18,217 nt of DNA from positions 1 to 18,217 of the forward strand of contig CAYRUZ010000021.1 in NCBI GenBank assembly GCA_964427895.1, read 5' to 3'. This DNA comes from CAYRUZ01 sp964427895 (lineage in GTDB: Bacteria > Patescibacteriota > Gracilibacteria > Peribacterales > Peribacteraceae). The stretch's first letter is position 1. Every line of letters starts with the position of its first letter. Below are positions 6,320 to 13,695 of the stretch, one piece after another. The position numbers and the translations under genes were made by a program. The notes beneath the pieces were generated by a model. It was not told the origin of the DNA. It was given only the letters and a program-made list of their open reading frames with translations, and searched no databases.

Positions 6320-7159
6320 ATGGCAAAAACGCGCCCCGGCATCGTCATCGGCGGACTGAACGGGTGTGAGCGGAAGACGGGAACGACGGCGGGCGGACAC
6401 CGCTACGCAGCAGCAAGCGACGCGGGATTCGGCTACAAAGGGGGTGCGGGCGGCAACGAAGACCGGGCCGTCGTGTCCGAAGACGACGATTTCTTCGCGG
6501 TCGTCGATGCGATGGGTGGCGGACTGCACGGAGAGAAGATCGCGCAGGGCGTGGCCAAGCTGCTGGCGCAAACACCGCGACAGATGCAGATTGCCCTCAA
6601 AGCCGCGCAAGCGGCGATCCAACAGCTGCCCTCCGGACCGAACACCGGTGCCTGCCTCACGACCGCGCGTATCCTCGAAACCGACCGGGGCGGAAAGAAC
6701 CTCACCAGCTTCCACATCGGCGACACCCAGCGCGACATCGTCCGACACCGCACATTGGGCCAGTGGTTGTTGCGGCGGCAACCGACGGTACTATCGTCGG
6801 TAACGCAAAACGTCGCTGACGAATTGATACGTTTAGGCACGATGACCGCCAAGGAAGCACGCAAGAGCCCCTACCGGGGCGTCGTGTCGAACTCCCTGTC
6901 CGCGGAACGCTGCGAACCCGTGCATGAGGTGGTGCCCGTCGGCAAAAAAGATCGGCTGCTCCTGTACAGCGACGGCGTCTCGGAAAACGTATCGCGCGCG
7001 GAACTGATCACCGCCGCCACGAAGTTGTCGGTGATCGACCTGTTGGACTGGGTGTGGGAACAGACGGAGCGACAGATGCGCCACTATGATGCCATCCGCG
7101 CCGCGGGAGGCGACGCGAAGAAGGACAACCGGACATTCATTGCCGTCGACATCGCCTGA
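6320..7159 (+). CDS. PP2C-type serine/threonine protein phosphatase
   Basis: This 279-residue protein carries the metal-dependent PP2C motif series in order: GNEDRAVV (Asp48), FFAVVDAMGGGLHGE (Asp63), GACLTTARI, FHIGDTQRDIV, LLLYSDGVSENV (Asp218) and KKDNRTFIAVDI (Asp269). All four metal-coordinating aspartates expected for PP2C are present, so an active Mn/Mg phosphatase removing phosphate from Ser/Thr is likely. DAMGG replaces the usual DGMGG, and the middle region (140-190) is shorter than in PrpC/Stp. There is no membrane helix. No partner kinase lies in the window; the weak FHA-like candidate at 3121 is the only possible phospho-signalling neighbour. A small gene follows after 2 bases, probably in the same operon. 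Confidence 0.85.
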   Translation: MAKTRPGIVIGGLNGCERKTGTTAGGHRYAAASDAGFGYKGGAGGNEDRAVVSEDDDFFAVVDAMGGGLHGEKIAQGVAKLLAQTPRQMQIALKAAQAAIQQLPSGPNTGACLTTARILETDRGGKNLTSFHIGDTQRDIVRHRTLGQWLLRRQPTVLSSVTQNVADELIRLGTMTAKEARKSPYRGVVSNSLSAERCEPVHEVVPVGKKDRLLLYSDGVSENVSRAELITAATKLSVIDLLDWVWEQTERQMRHYDAIRAAGGDAKKDNRTFIAVDIA

Positions 7160-7161
7160 CT

Positions 7162-7470
7162 ATGGAACAACGCACCATCGATGACCGGAACGAGAGATTG
7201 ACCGCCTTCACGGCGGACTACAAAGCCGCGTGGGAAGCCAGCGGACAGCCGTCTCGCTGGCAAACCGCGGAACTGTTCGTCGACGTGTTGGGGCACGACG
7301 AAGCGCAGCACGATGTCGCGCTGCACCCGCTCATGGTGTTCTTCCGGGCGTCGTTGCAGCGCAATGAGATTCCGCTCAACTGGTACGGCAAAGAAGGCCT
7401 CGATGCGTTGTTCCCGCCGAAGCCTCAGTCGGTATTCCGCGTCAGGTTCGGACGGCTGTTCATGCCGTGA
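7162..7470 (+). CDS. Small hypothetical protein downstream of the PP2C gene
   Basis: This 102-residue soluble protein starts 2 bases after the phosphatase stop and is probably translated from the same mRNA. I do not recognise the family. It is rich in aromatic and charged residues (YKAAWEASGQPSRWQTAELF, HPLMVFFRASLQRNEIPLNWYG), has no cysteine and no membrane helix, and looks mainly helical. The close spacing suggests a role linked to the phosphatase, such as a regulator or substrate, but nothing in the sequence proves it. Its 3' end overlaps the end of the convergent dus gene by 11 bases. Confidence 0.6.
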   Translation: MEQRTIDDRNERLTAFTADYKAAWEASGQPSRWQTAELFVDVLGHDEAQHDVALHPLMVFFRASLQRNEIPLNWYGKEGLDALFPPKPQSVFRVRFGRLFMP

Positions 7471-8434
7471 GGATCGCCCGCACGTCGGAGACTTTTTCGA
7501 CGCGCACGAGTCTGCTGCGAAGATCGGCGGCACCGTCGAATCCCTTCACGTAGCTCGCCAAGTGGCGGCGCATTTCCAACATGCCGCGGGTCTCCCCTTT
7601 CGTCCGCACGGCCAACTCGCAGTGCTCGAGGATGAACGGAATCTTCTGCTCGAAGCTGAGCGTCTTCACCGTCGGGACGGCATCGGCTTTGCCGGTGCGA
7701 AGCGCTTCGACGATATCGCGCATCACCCAGGGATTTCCGAAGGTCCCACGGCCGATCATCACGCCGTCCAGGTTCTGGATTTTCGCCAGGGCATCAGCGG
7801 CGCTCATGATGTCGCCGTTGCCGATGACGGGCACCGAAACGTTGCGCTTCAGTTCGTAGATCGGCTCCCAATCCGCGGCACCGGTGAACTTGTCACAGTA
7901 GCGGCGGCCGTGAATGGCGAGGGCGGATGCGCCCGCCTCCACGAGGCCCGTACAGAAGGAGATGAGCTTGTCCTTGTCCTCCCAGCCGAGACGCGTCTTC
8001 ACACTGACGGGAATCGACACTTCTTTCACCGTGGCATGCACCAGTTCCTGCGCGAGCTGCGGATCGCGCAGCAGCGCCGAGCCGTGACAGGACGAAACGA
8101 CCTTGGCCGCGGGGCAGCCCATGTTGATATCGATGCCGTCCGCCCCCATCTGCTCGATCACCTTCGCAGCGGTGAGGAAGTGGTCGGGATCCTTGCCGAA
8201 CACCTGGACGATGAACGGGCGCTCGATGCTTGGATCGAAGGACATCATCTCCATCGTCTTCTTGCCGCCGTAGTGGATGGCGTCGGTGCTCAAAAATTCG
8301 GTGTACACCACCGTCTCGGGAGCGATGCGCTTGATGAGTTGGCGGTATGACGCGTCGGTCACCCCGGCCATCGGAGCCAGGGCGACGATCGGTTTCGCAG
8401 CCGTTTGCCAGGAAAAACCCGTTGCCACGGGCAT
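7460..8434 (-). CDS. dus: tRNA-dihydrouridine synthase (DusB-like)
   Basis: This FMN- and NADPH-dependent enzyme reduces uridine to dihydrouridine in the tRNA D-loop. The 324-residue product has the TIM-barrel series: ALAPMAGVTDASYRQLIKR (residues 18-36), DINMGCPAAKVV (102-113, with Cys107 as the catalytic proton donor), GSALLRDP, VSVKTRLGW, ALAIHGRRYCDKFTGAADW (171-189), PVIGNGDIMSAADAL and GVMIGRGTFGNPW. Order and length fit the DusB/Dus family. The start is uncertain: ATG 8434 directly follows a TATTCT box, so a leaderless mRNA would begin near a GTG at 8428, two codons on. Open frame continues upstream, but that part is antisense to the pilin gene and lacks homology. The gene is divergent from the pilin gene. 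Confidence 0.95.
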   Translation of the reverse strand: MPVATGFSWQTAAKPIVALAPMAGVTDASYRQLIKRIAPETVVYTEFLSTDAIHYGGKKTMEMMSFDPSIERPFIVQVFGKDPDHFLTAAKVIEQMGADGIDINMGCPAAKVVSSCHGSALLRDPQLAQELVHATVKEVSIPVSVKTRLGWEDKDKLISFCTGLVEAGASALAIHGRRYCDKFTGAADWEPIYELKRNVSVPVIGNGDIMSAADALAKIQNLDGVMIGRGTFGNPWVMRDIVEALRTGKADAVPTVKTLSFEQKIPFILEHCELAVRTKGETRGMLEMRRHLASYVKGFDGAADLRSRLVRVEKVSDVRAILTA

Positions 8435-8440
8435 AGAATA
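8435..8440 (-). promoter_or_regulatory. -10-like box TATTCT abutting the dus start
   Basis: TATTCT on the minus strand touches the ATG at 8434. A transcript starting about 7 bases later would begin at the in-frame GTG at 8428. Either GTG is the true start or another promoter lies upstream. Confidence 0.35.
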
Positions 8441-8475
8441 GCTGCTGGGAGCTTCCGGGAAAGCCAAAAATACGC

Positions 8476-8481
8476 TAGAAT
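8476..8481 (+). promoter_or_regulatory. -10 box TAGAAT upstream of the pilin gene
   Basis: TAGAAT ends 10 bases before the ATG at 8492, giving a leader of about 3-4 bases. A G-rich stretch AGAGGGG lies between but is too close to the ATG to be a good Shine-Dalgarno sequence. The -35 region (around TTCCGG) is poor. Confidence 0.45.
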
Positions 8482-8491
8482 AGAGGGGTTC

Positions 8492-8866
8492 ATGCGCACA
8501 GCCCACATCAGAACCGCCCTGCTGACCCCCTTCGTGGCACTGGCTCTGGCTGCGCCGTCGACCGCCTTCGCGCAGTTCGGCCTCATCACCAGCGGCATCG
8601 AAGGCTGCGATTTCCAAACGGGCGAGCTCGAAGCCAGCTGCATTCCAAGCTTTGTGGGACATCTCGTGCAACTCGTGTTCACCTTCGCGGGCGTCATTTG
8701 TCTCATCATCATCATGTATAGTGGATACGAGATCGCCATCGGCGGCGTCACGGGCGATACGACTGGCGGCAAGCAGAACCTCATGCACGCCCTCATCGGA
8801 CTCGCCGTCTGCATCTCCGCCTTCCTCATCGTCGACTTCGTCATTTCCGCCCTCCTCGGACAATGA
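8492..8866 (+). CDS. Type IV secretion system-like pilin (small two-helix protein)
   Basis: The 124-residue precursor has a clear signal peptide with a cleavage site after AFA (about residue 27). Two hydrophobic helices follow, near 54-78 (HLVQLVFTFAGVICLIIIMYSGY) and 97-121 (LMHALIGLAVCISAFLIVDFV), joined by a short glycine-rich loop, GGVTGDTTGGKQ. This is the layout of VirB2/TrbC-type pilins and especially of the short T4SS pilins common in CPR genomes. Cys39 and Cys50 in the exported N-terminal part could form a disulfide. The product would sit in the membrane as a pilus subunit precursor. Its stop overlaps the start of the transporter gene by ATGA. Related T4SS genes, prgI and a VirB4 N-domain protein, lie beyond clpC. 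Confidence 0.75.
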   Translation: MRTAHIRTALLTPFVALALAAPSTAFAQFGLITSGIEGCDFQTGELEASCIPSFVGHLVQLVFTFAGVICLIIIMYSGYEIAIGGVTGDTTGGKQNLMHALIGLAVCISAFLIVDFVISALLGQ

Positions 8867-10119
8867 GTTCCAAGAAACAATCCTCGGCATTCCAGTCCTT
8901 CCGCGTCATCGGAAAAAAGGCGCAGGAGCTGATTAACAAGGCCCGGGCTCAGCGCGAGAAGCGGATGACAGAAGAAGAGGACATCGATCTCCTCCCGCCC
9001 CCGCAGCAGGATGCCGTGGTGGTGAAGTTCTCCATCACGAACGTGGTTCAGGCGGCGCTCGCCATCGTCGGCATCATCGCCGGCGTGTGGCTGCTCATCC
9101 GCCTCACCGACATCCTCATCATCCTTCTGCTCTCGTTCTTCGTCGCGGCGATCATCGATCCCGGCGTGCGCAAGCTCGAATCGTGGAAGATTCCGCGCGG
9201 TGTGGCGATCCTCATTCACTATTTCGGCGCCATCTTCATCTTCCTGCTGCTCGTCGTCTCGCTCATTCCGATCATGGGGCAGCAGCTGCACGACCTGCTC
9301 AACATCATCACCCTGAAGATCACCAGCTTCATCCTCCAGCCGGAGGTGCACCTGCCGCTCGTCAGCGAGGGCGTGAATGCGCGCCTCACCGACATGGCCA
9401 AGGAGTTGCTGAAAGGCAGCTCCCCCAACGAACTGCTGCTGACGGTGCAGAACCTTTCGAGCAACCTGACCGCCATCGCCCAGACCTTGGCCCGCTTCGC
9501 TCAGAGCGTGGCGGGATCGGTCCTGAGCTTCTTCGTGCAGTCGATCGTGGTGCTGGTCCTGGCGTTCTTCATTCAGATCGAGCGCGAGAGCATCCGCCAC
9601 TGGGTGCGCGGTTTCCTTCCCTACCACATCCGCGGATACCTGGACGACAAGTCCGACGCGATCCACTACAAGATCGCGCAGTGGGTGCAGGGCCAGGTGA
9701 TGCTCTGCATCAGCATCGCCGCCCTGACGTTCGTCGCGCTCTCCATTTTGCGCATGGACTTCGCCCTCACGCTGGCGGCGCTCGCGGGCTTCACGGAATT
9801 CATCCCGTACATCGGACCGCTCATCGGTGCCGTTCCCGCCGTCATCATCGCGCTCACGCAGCACGGCCTGGGTTGGGCGCTGGTCGTGGCACTCGTCTTC
9901 TACATCATCCAGTGGTGCGAGAATAACCTCCTGGTGCCGCTCATCATGAAGCGCGCTGTGGGACTGTCCCCCGTCGTCATCATCGTCGCGATGCTTGTCG
10001 GCGTGAGCTTCTCGGATTACATCCATCCGATCCTCGGCATCCTGCTGTCCGTGCCAGCGGCAACTATCGTCACGCTGTTCGTCGAAGACTGGCGGCATCA
10101 CCGCCAGAGCAAGAACTGA
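8863..10119 (+). CDS. AI-2E family transporter
   Basis: This 418-residue polytopic membrane protein is of the AI-2E transporter/PerM family (PF01594). A charged cytoplasmic N-terminus of about 55 residues precedes helices near 60-80, 82-100 and 115-138. A long soluble or amphipathic stretch follows (140-212), then further helices from 215. Family hallmarks are EFIPYIGPLIGAVPA (312-326) and ENNLLVPLIMKRAVGLSP (353-370), followed by a final hydrophobic pair. Members have been linked to export of AI-2 or to Na+/H+ antiport, but the substrate is usually unknown, and the name should not be taken as evidence of quorum sensing here. The start overlaps the pilin stop (ATGA), implying translational coupling. 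Confidence 0.92.
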   Translation: MSSKKQSSAFQSFRVIGKKAQELINKARAQREKRMTEEEDIDLLPPPQQDAVVVKFSITNVVQAALAIVGIIAGVWLLIRLTDILIILLLSFFVAAIIDPGVRKLESWKIPRGVAILIHYFGAIFIFLLLVVSLIPIMGQQLHDLLNIITLKITSFILQPEVHLPLVSEGVNARLTDMAKELLKGSSPNELLLTVQNLSSNLTAIAQTLARFAQSVAGSVLSFFVQSIVVLVLAFFIQIERESIRHWVRGFLPYHIRGYLDDKSDAIHYKIAQWVQGQVMLCISIAALTFVALSILRMDFALTLAALAGFTEFIPYIGPLIGAVPAVIIALTQHGLGWALVVALVFYIIQWCENNLLVPLIMKRAVGLSPVVIIVAMLVGVSFSDYIHPILGILLSVPAATIVTLFVEDWRHHRQSKN

Positions 10120-10269
10120 TACGGCGCACCGAGTCCAATCTGCCGCGCAAGCGGATCTATTTTGAACAACTTTGGTGTTCGCGTATTGTCGGAAGTCGAT
10201 ACAAGACCACACTCCGCTCTTTGTGCACTCGGTCGGGACGAAAATCTCTGCTATTCTGTCCTGACAGCA
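10120..10269 (+). other. Intergenic region upstream of clpC, possible extra promoter
   Basis: No gene is supported here. A small hairpin, CCGC-GCAA-GCGG (10143-10154) followed by ATCTATTTT, may weakly terminate the transporter mRNA. TTGAAC (10162-10167), 16 bases, then TATTGT (10184-10189) forms a plausible promoter starting near 10196, which would give clpC a long leader. The remainder shows nothing else. Confidence 0.35.
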
Positions 10270-10298
10270 TTGACCATTAGCACTCGGCAAAATAGAGT
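10270..10298 (+). promoter_or_regulatory. clpC promoter TTGACC-N17-TAGAGT
   Basis: The -35 (10270-10275) and -10 (10293-10298) boxes are exactly 17 bases apart. The -10 overlaps the right arm of the CIRCE element, and the left arm fills the spacer. Transcription would start near 10305, 23 bases before the ATG. The leader is pyrimidine-rich without a Shine-Dalgarno sequence. Confidence 0.65.
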
Positions 10299-10303
10299 GC
10301 CAA
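10277..10303 (+). promoter_or_regulatory. CIRCE operator (HrcA binding site)
   Basis: TTAGCACTC (10277-10285), 9 bases, then GAGTGCCAA (10295-10303) matches the CIRCE consensus TTAGCACTC-N9-GAGTGCTAA with a single substitution. It overlaps the promoter, so HrcA binding should repress clpC at normal temperature and release it on heat shock. hrcA itself is not in the window. Confidence 0.95.
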
Positions 10304-10327
10304 TTCATTCCTCTCATCCCCTCTCAC

Positions 10328-12940
10328 ATGCATCCGTTCGACCGGTTCACACCAAACGCCAAACTTGCTCTGCAGATTGCCGAGCAGGAAGCCAAGAACA
10401 TGGGCAGCCCGTATATCGGGACTGAGCACCTCTTACTGGGATTGCTCAGCATTCCAAAGTCGCTGGGCTTCTCCATCTTCACGGGAGCAGGAGTCACGCT
10501 GGAGAACGTCCGCATTCTCCTGAAGGCGAGCAAGACCGTGAACATCGAAGGCAAGCACGTAAAGCACGGACTCTCGGTGTTCCTCCACACCGTCATCGAG
10601 CAGGCCGTCACCACGGCCCAGAAGTTCCGCCACGCCAACGTCGGCACGGAGCACCTGCTCTATGCCCTCGTCTCCACGGGCAAGAATGCGGCCACCATCC
10701 TGTTGGAGAACATGCAGGTGGAGCCGGAGGATTTGAAGACGCACGTCGAGGAGATGTTCGGACAGATCAGCAGCTTCCGCCAGCAGAACCGCAACGTCGA
10801 GCAGTCGCTCGAGGCGTTCTTCCACGGCCTGCAGGGTGCCATCGCCGGCATGCAGAACGGCCCGGGCGGACAGCCCGCAGCCGGTGAAGGCGGCGAGACG
10901 CTCAAGCGCCGCCGCGGAGACAAGGACAGCAAGACGCCGGCCTTGGATTACTTCACCGACGACCTGGTCGCGCGCGCCAAGGAGAAGAAAATCGATCCGA
11001 TCATCGGACGCGACAAGGAGATCGAGCGCGTCATCCACATCCTCAACCGCAAGACGAAGAACAACCCCGTGCTCATCGGAGAGCCGGGCGTGGGTAAGAC
11101 CGCCATCGTGGAAGGTCTCGCCCAGCGCATCGCCCAGGGAACGGTCCCCAGCGCCCTGCGCAACAAGCGCGTGCTCATCCTTAACATGGGTTCGCTCGTC
11201 GCCGGCACCAAGTACCGCGGCGAATTCGAACAGCGTTTCGAGGACATCATCAAAGAGGCTACCCAAAGCGAAAAATCGGTGATTCTCTTCATCGACGAAA
11301 TGCACACGGTCGTCGGAGCGGGTTCTGCCGAGGGCTCCCTCGACGCCGCGAACATCCTCAAGCCGGCCCTCTCGCGCAGCGCCATCCAAGTGATCGGCGC
11401 CACGACACTCGACGAGTACCGCACCATCGAGAAGGACCGCGCGCTCGAGCGCCGCTTCCAGTCGGTCATCGTCGAAGAGCCCAGCGCGGAGGACGCCCTC
11501 ACGATCCTCAAGGGTCTCAAGGAGTCGTTCGAGCAGTTCCACCACCTCACCATCACCGACGACGCCCTCGAGGCCGCCGTCACGCTGTCCAAGCGCTACA
11601 TCAGCGAGCGCTTCCTGCCGGACAAAGCCATCGACGTGCTCGACGAAGCGTCCGCCGGACGCAGCTTGCAACGCAGCGAGGTGAACCCGGACCTCCAGGA
11701 CCTTGAGACGAAGCTCGAGAAGCTCGTGCTCAAGCAGCAGGCAGCCGTGAAGGAGCAGAAGTACCACATGGCGCTCAAGCTGAAGCAGGAGCAACAGGAA
11801 TTGAAGGAAAAGCGCGAGCAGTTGCTGAAAAACGTGGACGGCGACAAGCGCTCCCCCATCCAAATCAACGGCGACGACATCGCCGAAGTGGTGGCCCGCA
11901 TGACGGGCGTGCCGGTGACCAAGCTGCTCAAACCGGAAGTGAAGCGCCTGGCAAACATGGAGCACATCCTCCGCCAGCACGTCGTGGGTCAGGACGACGC
12001 CATCACGAAGGTCGCGCGCGCCATCCGTCGCAGCCGTGTGGGCATCGCCGACCAGCGCCGTCCCATCGGCAGCTTCCTCTTCCTCGGCCCGACCGGCGTG
12101 GGAAAGACGGAACTCGTCCGCACGTTGGCTCAGGAGGTGTTCAACCGCGAGGACGCGCTCATCAAGATCGACATGTCGGAGTTCATGGAGCGCCACAACG
12201 TGAGCCGCCTCATCGGCACCACAGCCGGCTACGTCGGCTACGAGGAGGGCGGACAGCTCACCGAAGCCGTACGTCGCAAGCCGTACTCCGTCGTCCTCTT
12301 CGACGAAGTGGAGAAGGCGCACCCCGAGTTCTTCAACCTGCTGCTGCAGATTCTGGAGGACGGCGTGCTCACCGACGGCCAGGGCAAGCAGGTCGACTTC
12401 CGCAACACGATCATCGTCATGACGAGCAACGTCGGAGCCGCGAAGCTGACGCAGCAGGCCGCCAAGATCGGCTTCAAGCTCGAAGATGAAGCGAAGAGCG
12501 AAGAGCACGAGTACGAGGCGAAGAAAGAAGAAGTGATCAAGGAACTGAAGGAGCACGTTCGCCCAGAGTTCCTCAACCGCATCGACCACGTCGTCGTCTT
12601 CAACGCCCTCAACCAGCAGCACATCCGCAAGATCGTGAAGCTGCACCTGGAGGAATTGGAGAAGCGCATGAAGGACCAGGGCTACACGCTCGACGTCGAC
12701 TCGAAGGTGATCGCCGACCTCGCCACCTGGGGCTTCGACCCCGAATACGGCGCCCGCCCCGTCCGCCGCACCATCCAGGAGAAGATCGAGGACGAGGTCG
12801 CCGAGAGCATCCTCAAGGGCATCTACCAGCCGGGCGACGTCATCCGCGTCACCAAGGGCGAAGGCGACACCCTGAAGTTCGAACACGGCGAGAAAAAGGC
12901 CAAAAAGCCGGTAAAAGAGCTAGCTGAAGCCAATATTTGA
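10328..12940 (+). CDS. clpC: ATP-dependent Clp protease ATPase subunit ClpC
   Basis: This Hsp100 unfoldase feeds proteins to ClpP. The 870 residues contain two Clp N-repeats (about 1-145) and a flexible linker rich in Gly and charge (about 170-205). NBD1 has Walker A GEPGVGKT (251-258) and Walker B VILFIDE (318-324). A short ClpC-type middle domain with a UVR-like segment follows (about 455-500). NBD2 has Walker A GPTGVGKT (587-594) and Walker B VVLFDE (655-660). A C-terminal D2 small domain and a Lys-rich tail end the protein. The short middle domain argues against ClpB. A CIRCE operator indicates HrcA-type heat-shock control. The gene is isolated between two T4SS-like pairs, with a terminator-like hairpin after it. 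Confidence 0.96.
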   Translation: MHPFDRFTPNAKLALQIAEQEAKNMGSPYIGTEHLLLGLLSIPKSLGFSIFTGAGVTLENVRILLKASKTVNIEGKHVKHGLSVFLHTVIEQAVTTAQKFRHANVGTEHLLYALVSTGKNAATILLENMQVEPEDLKTHVEEMFGQISSFRQQNRNVEQSLEAFFHGLQGAIAGMQNGPGGQPAAGEGGETLKRRRGDKDSKTPALDYFTDDLVARAKEKKIDPIIGRDKEIERVIHILNRKTKNNPVLIGEPGVGKTAIVEGLAQRIAQGTVPSALRNKRVLILNMGSLVAGTKYRGEFEQRFEDIIKEATQSEKSVILFIDEMHTVVGAGSAEGSLDAANILKPALSRSAIQVIGATTLDEYRTIEKDRALERRFQSVIVEEPSAEDALTILKGLKESFEQFHHLTITDDALEAAVTLSKRYISERFLPDKAIDVLDEASAGRSLQRSEVNPDLQDLETKLEKLVLKQQAAVKEQKYHMALKLKQEQQELKEKREQLLKNVDGDKRSPIQINGDDIAEVVARMTGVPVTKLLKPEVKRLANMEHILRQHVVGQDDAITKVARAIRRSRVGIADQRRPIGSFLFLGPTGVGKTELVRTLAQEVFNREDALIKIDMSEFMERHNVSRLIGTTAGYVGYEEGGQLTEAVRRKPYSVVLFDEVEKAHPEFFNLLLQILEDGVLTDGQGKQVDFRNTIIVMTSNVGAAKLTQQAAKIGFKLEDEAKSEEHEYEAKKEEVIKELKEHVRPEFLNRIDHVVVFNALNQQHIRKIVKLHLEELEKRMKDQGYTLDVDSKVIADLATWGFDPEYGARPVRRTIQEKIEDEVAESILKGIYQPGDVIRVTKGEGDTLKFEHGEKKAKKPVKELAEANI

Positions 12941-12953
12941 TACTTTCATCATC

Positions 12954-12999
12954 CATCCGAATCGGGGGGTCCGTACGCAACTGGCCCCCTTTTCGGATG
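12954..12999 (+). terminator. Nested hairpin terminator after clpC
   Basis: The inner stem GGGGGTC (12965-12971) pairs with GGCCCCC (12983-12989), one pair being G-U, and leads into TTTT (12990-12993). An outer 8-bp stem CATCCGAA (12954-12961) with TTCGGATG (12992-12999) encloses it and overlaps the T run. The short T tract makes strength uncertain. Confidence 0.7.
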
Positions 13000-13010
13000 A
13001 GCGACGGACC

Positions 13011-13039
13011 TTTAACCAAAGCCAAATTCGTGATATAAT
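13011..13039 (+). promoter_or_regulatory. Promoter TTTAAC-N17-TATAAT, near-leaderless
   Basis: A perfect -10 box TATAAT (13034-13039) lies 17 bases after a weak -35 TTTAAC (13011-13016). The box ends 9 bases before the ATG at 13049, so the mRNA should start 0-3 bases before the start codon. It lies between the clpC terminator and prgI. Confidence 0.65.
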
Positions 13040-13048
13040 AGTCAGATT

Positions 13049-13690
13049 ATGGCTATCGAACCGGTCAAGATCCCGCAGAACGTCTACATCGAGGACCGCA
13101 TCGTCGGTCCCCTGACGCTGCGCCAGATTTTGATCGTGGCCATCGGCTGCGGATTCTCGTACGCGATGTGGGCCAGCTTGAACAAGGCCTACGGACATAT
13201 CGGCATCCTGCCCACGATCGTCCTGTTCATCCCGGGCGCGCTCTCGTTCCTGTTCGCGTTCGTGACGATCAACGATCTCAGCTTGATGCGCCTGCTGCTC
13301 CTCACCTTCGAGAAGTGGAGTAAGCCGAACGTGCGCACGTGGTCGCCGCGGGAAGGGCTGCACATCCACATCCGCACCTTCACGCCGGACAAGGAGGACA
13401 AGAAGAACAACAAGCCGGAGCAGCCGACGAAGCTGGAAGACCTGACGGGCGTGCTCGACAGTCCTATCCGCGCTTTGCCACGCTCGACGATGGACGGCAT
13501 CGCTTCGCCGCAGAAGAAGATCCCCGCACCGTCCATCGAGACGGTGGACATCGATGATACCTCCCTCCCGCCGCTTCGCCCTGCCGACCGCAGTGCGGTC
13601 TCCGCGGACCCGCTGAATCCCGGAATGGTTGTGGACGGCATGCGCCCCGCAACGAACGGACCGGTGTTCCGTGACCTCTCCCCTGCCTGA
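13049..13690 (+). CDS. prgI: PrgI family protein (VirB3-like T4SS membrane component)
   Basis: The first 100 of 213 residues match the PrgI pattern. A beta-like opening (EPVKIPQNVYIEDRIVGPLTLRQ) is followed by two membrane helices, near 24-44 and 52-75, and then a basic cytoplasmic stretch (RLLLLTFEKWSKPNVRTWSPREG). PrgI resembles VirB3 and anchors the VirB4 ATPase at the inner membrane in Gram-positive and CPR type IV secretion systems. Residues about 115-213 are polar, Pro- and Asp-rich and probably disordered, longer than in typical PrgI proteins. The next gene starts 5 bases downstream and encodes a VirB4 N-domain-like protein, the usual partner order. No relaxase or coupling protein is nearby. 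Confidence 0.82.
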   Translation: MAIEPVKIPQNVYIEDRIVGPLTLRQILIVAIGCGFSYAMWASLNKAYGHIGILPTIVLFIPGALSFLFAFVTINDLSLMRLLLLTFEKWSKPNVRTWSPREGLHIHIRTFTPDKEDKKNNKPEQPTKLEDLTGVLDSPIRALPRSTMDGIASPQKKIPAPSIETVDIDDTSLPPLRPADRSAVSADPLNPGMVVDGMRPATNGPVFRDLSPA

Positions 13691-13695
13691 CCCTT

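Noticed and set aside
8435..8890. N-terminal extension of the Dus protein by about 150 residues
   Set aside because: The extension is antisense to the pilin gene and lacks homology; Dus proteins start close to the APMAGVTD motif.
10163..10180. GAACA-N7-TGTTC inverted repeat as a LexA/SOS box
   Set aside because: The spacing does not fit the GAAC-N4-GTTC LexA box, and no SOS gene follows; it more likely arises by chance.
8359..10317. A 652-codon minus-strand open frame opposite the pilin and transporter genes
   Set aside because: The product is Asp/Arg/Glu/His-rich without any domain. The plus strand encodes a recognisable AI-2E transporter and pilin.
10433..12886. An 817-codon open frame on the minus strand opposite clpC
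   Set aside because: Its translation is low-complexity, rich in Leu, Val, Glu, Asp and Arg with no domain, as expected from the antisense of a GC-rich coding gene. The plus strand encodes an unmistakable ClpC.
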